DNA of 64,000 bases from Bacillus mobilis (GTDB lineage: Bacteria; Bacillota; Bacilli; Bacillales; Bacillaceae_G). Shown piece after piece: positions 1-8,396 of the stretch; position 1 is the first letter of the stretch, and each line of letters starts with the position of its first letter. The notes under the pieces were generated by a model. That model worked only from the letters and a program-made list of their open reading frames with translations. It had not been told where the DNA came from and searched no databases. Location: NCBI RefSeq assembly GCF_001884045.1, contig NZ_MACF01000025.1, positions 62,001-126,000 on the forward strand. The letters run 5' to 3'. The translations under genes and the position numbers were made by a program.

Positions 1-32
1 TAGCAAAAAGTAACGCGAAGGGGTGAATATAA

Positions 33-167
33 ATGAGTAAAAAAGTAAAAAAAGATCATTCAAGATCAAGCCTTGGTTCTCCAGAAGTAGAAGGACAAGG
101 AACGACGGCACATGAAACAGGTTCTCATAAAGTATCTTCATCAAATAAGAAGCAGAAAAGAAGTTAA
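33..167 (+). CDS. YuzL-like small hydrophilic protein (44 aa)
   Basis: A 44-residue open frame starts at an ATG seven bases after a GAAGGGG ribosome binding site and is followed directly by a terminator hairpin. The product is highly charged, rich in Lys, Ser and Gly, and has no membrane segment. Its middle (LGSPEVEGQGTTAHETG) resembles my recollection of the small YuzL family of Bacillus. The function of that family is unknown to me, and the assignment rests on recalled similarity only. The gene upstream is outside the window. Confidence 0.6.
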   Translation: MSKKVKKDHSRSSLGSPEVEGQGTTAHETGSHKVSSSNKKQKRS

Positions 168-176
168 CATAAAAAA

Positions 177-204
177 GGAGAGTCTTGGCGGCTCTCCTTT
201 TTTT
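177..204 (+). terminator. Rho-independent terminator of the 44-aa gene
   Basis: GGAGAG pairs with CTCTCC across a short loop and is followed by a run of seven T. It lies nine bases after the stop codon of the small gene at 33. Confidence 0.75.
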
Positions 205-211
205 ATATGTA

Positions 212-463
212 TTACACCTTATTATCATTAATCTCTTTTGTAATCTTATCTACATCTTTGTCTAATCGATCTAAATAGAAAAACCATAGTAAGCTCATGA
301 GCACGTAGTAGATGGCCATCACACCAAGATTATCAGATATATTTTCGAATGTGGATTTAGTAGTGAAAAAAGCTCCCCAAATGGTAGAAATAGTGAGGTA
401 AGAAAGCGGACCAACGAGATGTACGAAAACATATAATAACTTTTTAACCTTTAAAGCGTTCAT
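212..463 (-). CDS. Small two-helix membrane protein, unknown function
   Basis: This 83-residue protein has two hydrophobic stretches, roughly residues 10-32 and 47-63, and a charged C-terminal tail (DRLDKDVDKITKEIND), so it is probably an inner-membrane protein. A GGGAGGG ribosome binding site lies just upstream of the ATG. I do not recognise the family. It sits 13 bases downstream of the reconstructed stop codon of the small gene interrupted by bcr1 (477-898, same strand), so the two were probably one operon before the repeat inserted. Confidence 0.6.
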   Translation of the reverse strand: MNALKVKKLLYVFVHLVGPLSYLTISTIWGAFFTTKSTFENISDNLGVMAIYYVLMSLLWFFYLDRLDKDVDKITKEINDNKV

Positions 464-476
464 ATGATTTCCCTCC

Positions 477-579
477 CTATGTAAATAATCTTTTTCTTCT
501 AATCATACATTCAAGTTCCTCACAGAAGTGTTGTAGTTTTGCTGGATTATGTATTAACAAGCGGGCATCGTGTTTCCTG
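477..579 (-). pseudogene. Detached 3' part of the small gene split by bcr1
   Basis: Read on the minus strand, the bases left of bcr1 stay open for 34 codons in the frame of the truncated gene at 722-898 if the repeat is removed at its ATAAA duplication. They end in a TAG at 479-477. The encoded tail is basic and ends in ECMIRRKRLFT. Joining both parts gives an 89-residue protein. In the present sequence this segment has no start and is separated from the 5' part, so it is a relic. The absence of stops over 34 codons and the stop placed next to the ribosome binding site of the following gene support the reconstruction. Confidence 0.6.
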
Positions 580-736
580 ATAAAGTGAAACTTTAATCAG
601 TGGGGGTTTTCTTCATCCCCCACTGATTATTAGTTGAACCAATCGGACTTTTATGGACAGTTGATCCCCCACCTAACTTCTTTGCTTTCGCTGAAATTTG
701 AGGTGGGGGTCTTACTGTCCATTAAAGCGGGATAAA
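580..736. repeat. bcr1 repeat element of the B. cereus group
   Basis: An element of about 155 bp is bounded by direct ATAAA repeats (580-584 and 732-736; TTTAT on the other strand), which matches the target duplication I recall for bcr1. It contains a perfect 11-bp hairpin (ATCAGTGGGGG with CCCCCACTGAT, 597-628). A larger hairpin is formed by GGACAG/CTGTCC outside CCCCCACCT/AGGTGGGGG (655-720). It encodes no protein and is thought to be moved by a transposase supplied elsewhere. The identification rests on recalled sequence, length and ends. Confidence 0.8.
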
Positions 737-898
737 TCTTCGAATCCGAAAGTTTAATAAGAAAGACCGGCCATAACGCTCTATTAAATCGTTGAACGCT
801 CGTTGCTCACTTAGTAGTTGAATGCTTTCTCTAATTTGAAACTGTCTTTCGTGTGGATCACCTAGTAAAATATTTAGAATCATTTGTAGAAGTAGCAA
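722..898 (-). CDS. Small protein truncated by bcr1 insertion (58 aa)
   Basis: A TTG start at 898 follows a GGAGAGG ribosome binding site with a 7-base spacer. The frame encodes 58 residues with a hydrophobic start, then an amphipathic basic segment (SFLLNFRIRRF). The last three residues and the TAA stop come from bcr1 sequence. Without bcr1 the frame would continue to 477 and give 89 residues. I do not recognise the family. Whether the 58-residue form is functional cannot be judged here. An ATG at 883 is an alternative start but has no comparable ribosome binding site. Confidence 0.6.
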   Translation of the reverse strand: MLLLQMILNILLGDPHERQFQIRESIQLLSEQRAFNDLIERYGRSFLLNFRIRRFIPL

Positions 899-975
899 TG
901 GGAATCCTCTCCTGTGTTAGAATAATCTGTATATTTTAATTGTAACAAAATTATAAGGACAATAGTAGAGTGAAA

Positions 976-1007
976 CAAAAACAGGAGTTTGTAGGCTCCT
1001 GTTTTTG
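976..1007 (-). terminator. Terminator downstream of rnhC
   Basis: A perfect 12-bp stem (CAAAAACAGGAG with CTCCTGTTTTTG) lies six bases beyond the rnhC stop. Because the stem carries A-runs and T-runs on its two arms, it can serve on either strand. Confidence 0.8.
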
Positions 1008-1013
1008 TCGATA

Positions 1014-1949
1014 CTATTTTAATAAGCGAAGCGCCTTCTCCCTATTAGCGAAATGCATTTTCGCAAACTCAGGTAATCTTTCTTCACCAAGTTTTTGAAT
1101 TAATTTAGCAGCGGCGATATCAACTTGTTTACCAGCACCTTTTGGAAGTGGCATACCAGCTTTTTTGCTTAGTTCATCAAACTGTTTTACGAATGAGTAA
1201 CGAGCTAAAATAGAAGCAGCGGCTACTGCTAAATGAACGCTTTCACCTTTCGTTGCGAAGTAAACATTTTCACGCTGTACCTGTTTTTGTTTTGCTAAAT
1301 ATTTGTAGTATGTATCAGGTTGTGTGAATTGATCGATTAAGACGCCTTCAGGTTTTGTAGGTGCGATTTTTGTTAATAAGTTTGTAATAGCTTTATTATG
1401 TAGCAAAGCTTTTAACTTACCTTGGTTGTTTCCTTTATTAAATAGCTCGTTATATTTTTCGTTATGAAGGACAAGAGAGCTGTAAGGAACAACGTGTAGA
1501 AGTTGTTTCGCAATGGCAGAAATTTGATCGTCATTTAAGTTTTTAGAGTCTTTTACACCAAGTTCTTTTAAAAGTGGGATTTGCTTCGCATCCACATATA
1601 CAGCAACTACTGTCATCGGTCCGAAGAAATCACCAGTACCAACTTCATCTGACCCTACGATGGACATTGTACCAATGGAAGCAGGCGGTGCATAACGGTG
1701 TGAATCGACAGATTTTTTTACAGCTGTTTTCGGTGTTTGAGAGACAGATTGCCAACGAGAAGCTTCTGCTTCAGCACGTCCTCCTTGGAACATTACTTTT
1801 CCAGATTTATAAGCTGTAATCGTGCAAGATGGCACCTTTGCCATGAAGATCCCGCCTTGTGGAATTTTCGGGCTAAGCGATTGTTTATATTGTTGTTTCA
1901 TGTCTTCAATTACTGTAGAACTTGTTTGTATTACGATAGAATTTGACAA
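1014..1949 (-). CDS. rnhC: Ribonuclease HIII
   Basis: RNase HIII cleaves the RNA strand of RNA-DNA hybrids during replication and R-loop removal in the cytoplasm. The start chosen is the TTG at 1949, preceded by AAAGGAG. It gives 311 residues, the usual length, whereas a longer open frame reaching 2027 lacks a ribosome binding site. The N-terminal part (about 1-90) is the TBP-like substrate-binding domain. The catalytic domain opens with GSDEVGTGDFFGP, which carries the first acidic metal ligands, and contains LIDQF and the AAASILARY helix typical of type 2 RNases H. It is divergent from zapA, as in other Bacillus. Confidence 0.95.
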   Translation of the reverse strand: MSNSIVIQTSSTVIEDMKQQYKQSLSPKIPQGGIFMAKVPSCTITAYKSGKVMFQGGRAEAEASRWQSVSQTPKTAVKKSVDSHRYAPPASIGTMSIVGSDEVGTGDFFGPMTVVAVYVDAKQIPLLKELGVKDSKNLNDDQISAIAKQLLHVVPYSSLVLHNEKYNELFNKGNNQGKLKALLHNKAITNLLTKIAPTKPEGVLIDQFTQPDTYYKYLAKQKQVQRENVYFATKGESVHLAVAAASILARYSFVKQFDELSKKAGMPLPKGAGKQVDIAAAKLIQKLGEERLPEFAKMHFANREKALRLLK

Positions 1950-2073
1950 GATGGTCGCTCCTTTTTTTATATTGTTATTTTTATCATATCGGATTGTTCT
2001 TTCTGTTTCCATAATATGATGGTTCATGGTATGATAAACTTTAGGATTCTGTACGTGATTGGAGGCCGGTGAG

Positions 2074-2343
2074 TTGTCACAACAAAAGGGAAAGAAAAGT
2101 CGAATTAATGTAGAAATCTATGGTCAACAATATTCAGTTGTTGGCGATGAAAGTACAAGTCATATCCGCATGGTAGCAGCGATTGTGGATGATAAAATGC
2201 GCGAACTCAATGCCAAGAATCCTTCGCTTGACACGAGTAGACTAGCGGTATTGACGGCGGTAAACGTCATACACGATTACATAAAATTAAAAGAAGAACA
2301 TGAGAAATTGAAAGAAAGTATGACAAAAAAAGGAATGGAATAA
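2074..2343 (+). CDS. zapA: Cell division protein ZapA
   Basis: ZapA binds FtsZ and promotes bundling of protofilaments in the Z-ring. The product has 89 residues. It starts with the [18 protein letters not shown] beta region typical of ZapA and continues into a helical, coiled-coil-prone C-terminus ([17 protein letters not shown]) that mediates dimerisation. The TTG at 2074 was chosen because a GGAGG sits eight bases upstream; the TTG at 2059 would overlap that ribosome binding site. It is the first gene of a rightward run with cvpA, whose start lies one base after its stop. Confidence 0.9.
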   Translation: MSQQKGKKSRINVEIYGQQYSVVGDESTSHIRMVAAIVDDKMRELNAKNPSLDTSRLAVLTAVNVIHDYIKLKEEHEKLKESMTKKGME

Positions 2344-2344
2344 C

Positions 2345-2884
2345 ATGATTGATATTATTATCATTTTACTGCTTGTTATGGGATTTTTCCTCGGCTTACG
2401 CAGAGGGTTTATTCTGCAACTTGTAAAGTTAACAAGCTTTATTATCGCATACCTTGTTGCATACTGGTACTGTAAAGATTTAGCGCCAGCACTTGCGAAA
2501 TTTATTCCGTATCCATTTGATAAAAACGTATCTGTTCCAGAATGGATTGATGCAAATAATATTGAGACAGTATTTTATCAAGCACTTGCGTTTATCATAT
2601 TGTTTATTATTACAAAAATTGCACTTTCATTACTTGGTAATTTGTTAAATATGTTTGCAGAAATACCGGTTTTAAAGCAAGTCAATGCGTTTGCGGGGGC
2701 AATCCTCGGATTTTTAGAAGTATATATTATTTTGTTTGTTTTAATTATCGTTGGAAACATCCTTCCGATTGAACAAATACAAACACCATTACAAAAATCA
2801 TCAATTAGCAAAATAATTGTAGACGATACACCGATTCTCTCTGAAAAGGTGAAGGAACTATGGCAGACAGGTAGCAGAGTATAA
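2345..2884 (+). CDS. CvpA family membrane protein
   Basis: A 179-residue integral membrane protein with about four hydrophobic segments (roughly 3-20, 24-42, 77-98 and 115-140). It has the N-terminal MIDIIIILLLVMGFFLGLRRG signature region of the CvpA family, in which a short helix is followed by a Gly-Arg-rich turn. In enterobacteria CvpA is needed for colicin V production; its role in Bacillus (YshB) is unknown. It starts one base after the zapA stop, so the two are translationally linked, and it is followed by a terminator before polX. Confidence 0.85.
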   Translation: MIDIIIILLLVMGFFLGLRRGFILQLVKLTSFIIAYLVAYWYCKDLAPALAKFIPYPFDKNVSVPEWIDANNIETVFYQALAFIILFIITKIALSLLGNLLNMFAEIPVLKQVNAFAGAILGFLEVYIILFVLIIVGNILPIEQIQTPLQKSSISKIIVDDTPILSEKVKELWQTGSRV

Positions 2885-2917
2885 CTTCTCTTTTTTCGGA
2901 AAGAGGAGTTTTTTTCT
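2883..2917 (+). terminator. Terminator after cvpA
   Basis: AACTTCTCTTTTTTC and GGAAAGAGGAGTT form an imperfect stem overlapping the cvpA stop, followed by seven T. Confidence 0.65.
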
Positions 2918-2936
2918 ATGAAAGAAAGGCGGGGTA

Positions 2937-4658
2937 ATGATGAAAGTAAATAAAAAACAAGTTATTAAATTATTAGAGACAATCGGCCTGTTTATGGAAC
3001 TAAAGGGCGCGAATCCATTTAAAATATCTGCATTTCGTAAAGCGGCAGCAGCACTAGAAAGTGATGATCGTAGTCTTTCTGAGATTGAAGATTTCACTAA
3101 GATTCCGGGCATTGGAAAAGGAACAGCAGCAGTTATTCAAGAATATATAGAATCGGGAACATCTGAAGTGTTACAAGAGCTTGAACAAGAAGTGCCAAGT
3201 AGTTTATTACCATTATTAAAATTGCCAGGCCTTGGTGGTAAAAAGGTAGCTAAGTTATATAAAGAACTTGGTGTTGTTGATATGGAATCGCTAAAAGCGG
3301 TTTGTGAGGAAAATAAAGTACAAGCTTTAGCAGGTTTCGGTAAGAAAACAGAAGAGAAAATATTAGAAGCAATCGATCAAGTAGGATCTCGTCCAGAGCG
3401 TTTACCAATCGCAATGGTATTGCCTATTGCCGGGGAAATAGAGGAGAAATTGTCGAATATTGCTGAAGTAATTCGTTTCTCTCGCGCTGGTAGTTTGCGC
3501 CGTGTTCGTGAAACAGTGAAAGATTTAGACTTTATCATTGCAACGACAGAACCAGCTGCAGTACGTGAGCATTTACTGCAATTTGATAATATGATTGAGG
3601 TAATCGCAAGTGGAGATACGAAAGTTTCTGTTCGTCTTCAATATGAATATGATATTTCAATTGATTTCCGTTTAGTACAACCAGAAGAATTTATTACAAC
3701 TCTTCACCATTTCACAGGATCAAAAGACCATAACGTAAAAATGCGTCAAATCGCGAAAGATAGAGGCGAGAAAATTAGTGAGTACGGTGTAGAAAACTTA
3801 GAAACAGGTGAAGTGAGAACATTTGAAACAGAAGAGGAGTTCTTCGCTCATTTCGGTCTTCCATTTATCCCGCCAGAAGTGCGTGAAGATGGAAAAGAAA
3901 TTGAATTAATTAAAGAGTATCCAAACTTAATTCAATTCTCTGATATACAAGGTGATTTACATATGCATACAACATGGAGTGACGGTGCTTTTTCAATTGA
4001 GGAAATGGTACAGGCATGTCGTGCTCGTGGATATAAGTTTATGGCGATTACCGACCATTCACAATACTTAAAAGTAGCGAACGGTTTAACGAAAGAGCGC
4101 CTTCGTGAACAAGCGAAAGAAATTGAACGCATGAATGAAAAGTATCCAGACATTACAATTTTACGCGGAATTGAAATGGATATTTTACCGGATGCAACAC
4201 TTGATTTTGATGATGAAGTATTAGCAGAATTAGATTATGTTATTGGAGCGATTCACTCTAGCTTCTCACAAGACCGTGAAACGATTATGAAACGTCTTCG
4301 CACTGCGCTAGAGAATAAGCATGTCACAATGATTGCTCATCCGACAGGACGTCTTCTTGGACGTCGCGCAGGCTATGATGTGGATACAGATTTATTAATT
4401 GAACTCGCAAAAGAAACAAATACAGTTTTAGAATTAAATGCGAATCCAAACCGTCTAGATTTAAGCGCGAAATTATTAAAACAAGCACAAGATGCTGGTG
4501 TAAAAGTAGCGATTAATACGGATGCTCATACACTTGAAATGTTAGAAGATATGGAAACAGGTGTAGCGGCAGCACGTAAAGGTTGGATTCAAAAAGATAA
4601 CGTGATTAACACGTGGGATATTGAACGTTTATTAGACTATATTAAACGTAATAAGTAA
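2937..4658 (+). CDS. polX: DNA polymerase/3'-5' exonuclease PolX
   Basis: PolX is a family X DNA polymerase with a PHP-type 3'-5' exonuclease, acting in base-excision and gap repair. The 573-residue product begins with helix-hairpin-helix motifs ([15 protein letters not shown] about residue 56; [17 protein letters not shown] about 96). It continues with the nucleotidyltransferase core ([19 protein letters not shown] about 184, giving the two catalytic Asp) and a C-terminal PHP domain ([11 protein letters not shown] about 341, [21 protein letters not shown]) whose His/Asp residues bind metals. A second ATG at 2940 is equally possible. Both follow a GGCGGGG ribosome binding site, and 572 residues would result from the latter. 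Confidence 0.95.
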   Translation: MMKVNKKQVIKLLETIGLFMELKGANPFKISAFRKAAAALESDDRSLSEIEDFTKIPGIGKGTAAVIQEYIESGTSEVLQELEQEVPSSLLPLLKLPGLGGKKVAKLYKELGVVDMESLKAVCEENKVQALAGFGKKTEEKILEAIDQVGSRPERLPIAMVLPIAGEIEEKLSNIAEVIRFSRAGSLRRVRETVKDLDFIIATTEPAAVREHLLQFDNMIEVIASGDTKVSVRLQYEYDISIDFRLVQPEEFITTLHHFTGSKDHNVKMRQIAKDRGEKISEYGVENLETGEVRTFETEEEFFAHFGLPFIPPEVREDGKEIELIKEYPNLIQFSDIQGDLHMHTTWSDGAFSIEEMVQACRARGYKFMAITDHSQYLKVANGLTKERLREQAKEIERMNEKYPDITILRGIEMDILPDATLDFDDEVLAELDYVIGAIHSSFSQDRETIMKRLRTALENKHVTMIAHPTGRLLGRRAGYDVDTDLLIELAKETNTVLELNANPNRLDLSAKLLKQAQDAGVKVAINTDAHTLEMLEDMETGVAAARKGWIQKDNVINTWDIERLLDYIKRNK

Positions 4659-4677
4659 CACAAGGGGGACCTGCAAC

Positions 4678-7038
4678 ATGTTAGAAAGAACGTTGCGTGT
4701 ATTAGAATATAATAAAGTAAAAGAACAATTACTTGAACATACAGCCTCTTCACTTGGTCGTGACAAAGTGAAGCATTTAGTGCCGAGCACTGATTTTGAA
4801 GAAATTGTAGAAATGCAAGATACAACGGATGAAGCAGCAAAAGTCATTCGTTTAAAAGGTAATGCACCATTAGGTGGTATTACGGATATTCGCTCAAATG
4901 TGAAGCGTGCAAAGATTGGAAGTATGTTAAGCCCAAATGAACTACTTGATATTGCCAATACGATGTATGGTAGTCGCAATATGAAACGTTTCATTGAAGA
5001 TATGGTTGATAATGGTGTCGAGTTGCCAATTTTAGCAACTCATGTCGCTCAAATTGTATCTTTATATGATTTAGAAAAGAAAATTACAAATTGCATTGGT
5101 GACGGCGGAGAAGTAGTCGATAGCGCAAGTGATAAACTGCGTGGTATTCGTACTCAAATTCGTACTGCAGAAAGCCGTATTCGTGAAAAGTTAGAAAATA
5201 TGACGCGTTCTTCAAACGCGCAAAAGATGCTATCTGACGCGATTGTAACGATACGTAACGAACGTTACGTAATCCCAGTAAAACAAGAATACCGAGGCGT
5301 ATATGGCGGTATTGTTCACGATCAATCAGCTTCTGGGCAAACGTTATTTATTGAACCGCAAGTCATTGTAGAATTAAATAACGCGCTTCAAGAAGCACGA
5401 GTGAAAGAAAAACAAGAAATTGAACGCATCTTATTGATGTTAACAGAAGAAGTGGCAGTAGAAGCGGATATCGTTTTATCTAACGTAGAAGTAGTTGCGA
5501 ATCTTGACTTCATTTTTGCGAAAGCTTTTTATGCGAAGCGTATTAAAGCAACGAAGCCAATCGTAAATAACGAGCGTTATATGGATTTAAGACAAGCGCG
5601 CCATCCGCTTATTGATCCAGAAATTATCGTGCCGAATAACATTATGTTAGGTAAAGATTTCACGACAATTGTTATTACAGGACCGAATACAGGTGGTAAA
5701 ACAGTTACGCTGAAAACAGTTGGTATTTGTGTATTAATGGCGCAATCTGGTCTTCATATTCCAGTAATGGATGAGTCAGAGATTTGTGTATTTAAAAACA
5801 TTTTTGCTGATATTGGTGATGAGCAATCGATTGAACAAAGTTTAAGTACGTTCTCCTCACATATGGTGAACATTGTTGATATTTTAGAAAAAGCTGATTT
5901 CGAAAGCTTAGTTTTATTCGATGAATTAGGTGCTGGAACAGACCCGCAAGAAGGGGCTGCATTAGCAATTTCAATTTTAGATGAAGTATGTAATCGTGGT
6001 GCTCGCGTTGTTGCTACGACGCATTATCCAGAATTAAAAGCATACGGATATAACCGTGAGCAAGTTATTAATGCGAGCGTTGAGTTCGACGTGAACACGT
6101 TAAGCCCAACGTATAAATTATTAATCGGTGTACCAGGACGTAGTAATGCTTTCGAAATTTCGAAGCGCCTTGGCTTATCTGATCGTGTGATTGATCAAGC
6201 TCGTAACCACATTAGTACAGATACAAACAAAATTGAAAATATGATTGCGAAGTTAGAAGAAAGTCAAAAGAATGCAGAGCGTGACTGGAACGAAGCAGAA
6301 GCACTTCGTAAGCAATCTGAAAAACTACATCGCGAATTACAGCGTCAAATTATTGAATTTAATGATGAGCGCGATGAAAAATTATTAAAAGCGCAAAAAG
6401 AAGGGGAAGAAAAAGTCGAAGCTGCAAAGAAAGAAGCAGAAGGCATTATTCAAGAACTTCGTCAATTGCGTAAAGCACAGCTTATAAACGTGAAAGACCA
6501 TGAGCTAATTGAAGCGAAGAGCCGTCTAGAAGGCGCAGCACCAGAGCTTGTGAAGAAACAAAAAGTAAACGTGAAAAACACAGCGCCAAAACAACAATTA
6601 CGTGCAGGCGATGAAGTAAAAGTATTAACGTTCGGTCAAAAAGGTCAATTACTTGAAAAGGTAAGTGATACAGAGTGGAGCGTACAAATTGGTATTCTGA
6701 AGATGAAAGTGAAAGAATCCAATATGGAATACATTAATACACCGAAGCAAACTGAGAAAAAAGCAGTTGCAAGTGTGAAGGGTAGAGATTACCACGTTTC
6801 ATTGGAACTTGATCTTCGCGGTGAACGTTATGAAGATGCAATGATGCGCGTTGAAAAATATTTAGACGATGCACAGCTTGCAAGCTATCCTCGTGTATCA
6901 ATCATTCACGGTAAAGGAACAGGAGCACTTCGCCAAGGTGTACAAGATTATTTGAAGAAGCATCGCGGTGTGAAGAATTACCGTTACGGTGACATGGGCG
7001 AGGGAGGCCTAGGCGTAACAGTTGTCGAATTAAAATAG
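4678..7038 (+). CDS. mutS2: MutS2 (MutSB) ATPase/endonuclease-family protein
   Basis: MutS2 is a MutS relative without mismatch-recognition domains. It suppresses homologous recombination and, in B. subtilis, rescues stalled ribosomes by splitting them. The 786-residue product has an N-terminal core and clamp region and the ATPase domain with Walker A GPNTGGKT (about 335), [12 protein letters not shown] Walker B (about 413) and TTHYPELK. A long coiled coil follows (about 510-630), then a C-terminal Smr domain (about 708-786) with [11 protein letters not shown] and [17 protein letters not shown] ribosome binding site lies 9-10 bases before the ATG. It is separated from polX by only 19 bases, so the two probably share a transcript. 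Confidence 0.95.
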   Translation: MLERTLRVLEYNKVKEQLLEHTASSLGRDKVKHLVPSTDFEEIVEMQDTTDEAAKVIRLKGNAPLGGITDIRSNVKRAKIGSMLSPNELLDIANTMYGSRNMKRFIEDMVDNGVELPILATHVAQIVSLYDLEKKITNCIGDGGEVVDSASDKLRGIRTQIRTAESRIREKLENMTRSSNAQKMLSDAIVTIRNERYVIPVKQEYRGVYGGIVHDQSASGQTLFIEPQVIVELNNALQEARVKEKQEIERILLMLTEEVAVEADIVLSNVEVVANLDFIFAKAFYAKRIKATKPIVNNERYMDLRQARHPLIDPEIIVPNNIMLGKDFTTIVITGPNTGGKTVTLKTVGICVLMAQSGLHIPVMDESEICVFKNIFADIGDEQSIEQSLSTFSSHMVNIVDILEKADFESLVLFDELGAGTDPQEGAALAISILDEVCNRGARVVATTHYPELKAYGYNREQVINASVEFDVNTLSPTYKLLIGVPGRSNAFEISKRLGLSDRVIDQARNHISTDTNKIENMIAKLEESQKNAERDWNEAEALRKQSEKLHRELQRQIIEFNDERDEKLLKAQKEGEEKVEAAKKEAEGIIQELRQLRKAQLINVKDHELIEAKSRLEGAAPELVKKQKVNVKNTAPKQQLRAGDEVKVLTFGQKGQLLEKVSDTEWSVQIGILKMKVKESNMEYINTPKQTEKKAVASVKGRDYHVSLELDLRGERYEDAMMRVEKYLDDAQLASYPRVSIIHGKGTGALRQGVQDYLKKHRGVKNYRYGDMGEGGLGVTVVELK

Positions 7039-7068
7039 CAAACAACGAAACAAAGGGGAAACCATTAT

Positions 7069-7161
7069 ATGTTTATGGACAAACTTGCAAAAGTATTGTT
7101 AGCTTGTTGTGGAATATTTTTGGTGATTGGGGTTATTTATTTAGTTGTTTTTGCGAAGTAA
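7069..7161 (+). CDS. 30-residue single-helix membrane peptide
   Basis: The ATG at 7069 follows an AAAGGGG ribosome binding site nine bases upstream. The frame encodes MFMDKLAKVLL and then a hydrophobic helix containing two adjacent Cys, ending FAK. It is a one-pass membrane peptide. It sits 30 bases after mutS2 and just before a strong terminator, so it is the last gene of the zapA-mutS2 run. In B. subtilis the larger membrane protein YshE occupies this place; I see no similarity. The function is unknown. An ATG at 7075 would shorten it by two residues. Confidence 0.65.
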   Translation: MFMDKLAKVLLACCGIFLVIGVIYLVVFAK

Positions 7162-7164
7162 ACG

Positions 7165-7215
7165 AGCGTCAATCGAGGCATAATGATATTGCCATAGATT
7201 GACGCTTTTAATATA
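7165..7215 (+). terminator. Terminator after the mutS2 run
   Basis: AGCGTCAATC (7165-7174) is perfectly complementary to GATTGACGCT (7197-7206), followed by TTTTAATAT. It ends the conserved DNA-repair block. Confidence 0.8.
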
Positions 7216-7233
7216 TATGAAAAGGAATAAAAT

Positions 7234-7923
7234 ATGAAAATCAACCAATACATAAGCGCAGCAAAATCTTGCTCAAGACGCGAAACAGACCGCCTTATTA
7301 AAGCAGGAAGCGTAGCTATTAACGGTGAAATTTGTAAGCACGGTGCACTCGTGAGTGATGGTGATGTTGTAACGATTGATGGACTGGTTATTGCCAAAGA
7401 AGAGAAGGAAAAGGTGTATATCGCCTTTCATAAACCAGTTGGCATTACTTGTACAGCAGCCGATCATATTGAAGATAATATTATTGATTATATTAATTAT
7501 CCAGAGCGTATCTTTCCTGTTGGACGATTAGATAAAGCGTCGGAAGGACTTATTTTATTAACGAATGACGGCGGGATTGCGAATCAAATTTTACATGGTG
7601 ATCATGAGCACGAGAAAGAATATGTTGTTACTGTCGATAAGCCGTTTACAGATTGGTTTATTAATGAGATGTCCAGCGGTGTAAAGATTAAAGATGGAAT
7701 GACGAAGCCATGTAAAGTGACGAGAGTGGATCAATCTACATTTCGGATCGTTTTAACACAAGGAATGAACAGACAAATTCGTAGGATGAGTCGTGCTTTC
7801 GGGTTTACTGTAACTAAGCTAAAGCGAATTCGCATTATGAATATAGAGCTAGATAATCTAGAAGTGGGAAAATGGCGTAGCGTTACAGCTGAGGAATTAC
7901 AAATATTAATAGGGCAGTTATAG
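7234..7923 (+). CDS. rluF: 23S rRNA pseudouridine synthase, RluB/RluF type
   Basis: A 229-residue enzyme converting a specific uridine of 23S rRNA to pseudouridine. It has an N-terminal S4 RNA-binding domain (about 1-50, SRRETDRLIKAGSVAINGE). The pseudouridylate-synthase core carries the catalytic Asp in FPVGRLDKASEGLILLTNDG (about 97-110), then the QGMNRQIRRM motif near residue 180. The RluF subfamily (U2604) fits the short linker and the LNRQIRRM-type ending better than RluB or RsuA, but the exact target base is inferred. It is transcribed alone, with terminators on both sides. Confidence 0.85.
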   Translation: MKINQYISAAKSCSRRETDRLIKAGSVAINGEICKHGALVSDGDVVTIDGLVIAKEEKEKVYIAFHKPVGITCTAADHIEDNIIDYINYPERIFPVGRLDKASEGLILLTNDGGIANQILHGDHEHEKEYVVTVDKPFTDWFINEMSSGVKIKDGMTKPCKVTRVDQSTFRIVLTQGMNRQIRRMSRAFGFTVTKLKRIRIMNIELDNLEVGKWRSVTAEELQILIGQL

Positions 7924-7953
7924 GGAGGGAAAATTTTCTCCCTATATTTTTTT
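7921..7953 (+). terminator. Terminator after rluF
   Basis: TAGGGAG pairs with CTCCCTA, the stem beginning at the stop codon, and a T-rich tract follows. Confidence 0.75.
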
Positions 7954-8019
7954 GTCAGAAAAAATAAAACTATTGATTTTTTAAAAAATAGCCCATATAA
8001 TAAAAAACAACAAGTTTCG

Positions 8020-8302
8020 ACAAGATATTTTATAAAAGTAATGATGAGGACATGAGTTGTTTTTGACGATTCTCAGAGAGGGGAGCCTAGGCTGTGAGCT
8101 TCCTAATACGGAAAGACAAACTTACCACCTCTAAACTTCAAGAGTGAACTGCATGATGCATTGTAATTCTTGGCGGATAAAACCGTTATCAATTTACACG
8201 AGCTATAAAATGAGCTTATTTTGTTATAAATTCATTTTATTAGAATAAGGGTGGAACCACGATTTCAACACTCGTCCCTTTGTTAGGGACGGGTGTTTTT
8301 TG
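8020..8302 (+). promoter_or_regulatory. T-box riboswitch upstream of brnQ
   Basis: The leader contains the invariant T-box core GGGTGGAACCACG (8249-8261) that pairs with an uncharged tRNA acceptor end. An intrinsic terminator follows, CACTCGTCCC with GGGACGGGTG (8269-8297) and six T. Upstream are an AGAGAG motif (8074 region) and a Stem III-like hairpin (about 8206-8241), as in canonical T-boxes. Uncharged tRNA would favour antitermination and expression of the amino-acid transporter. I could not fix the specifier codon by eye. A branched-chain specificity is inferred from the downstream gene. Confidence 0.9.
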
Positions 8303-8396
8303 CGTTCTTTTACGGGGAAGTATGCTTGAAAGGGGACATATGACGGATTTTGATTCAGAATATTTTGTTAATAAATCATTTAGGAGGTTAGTAGAA

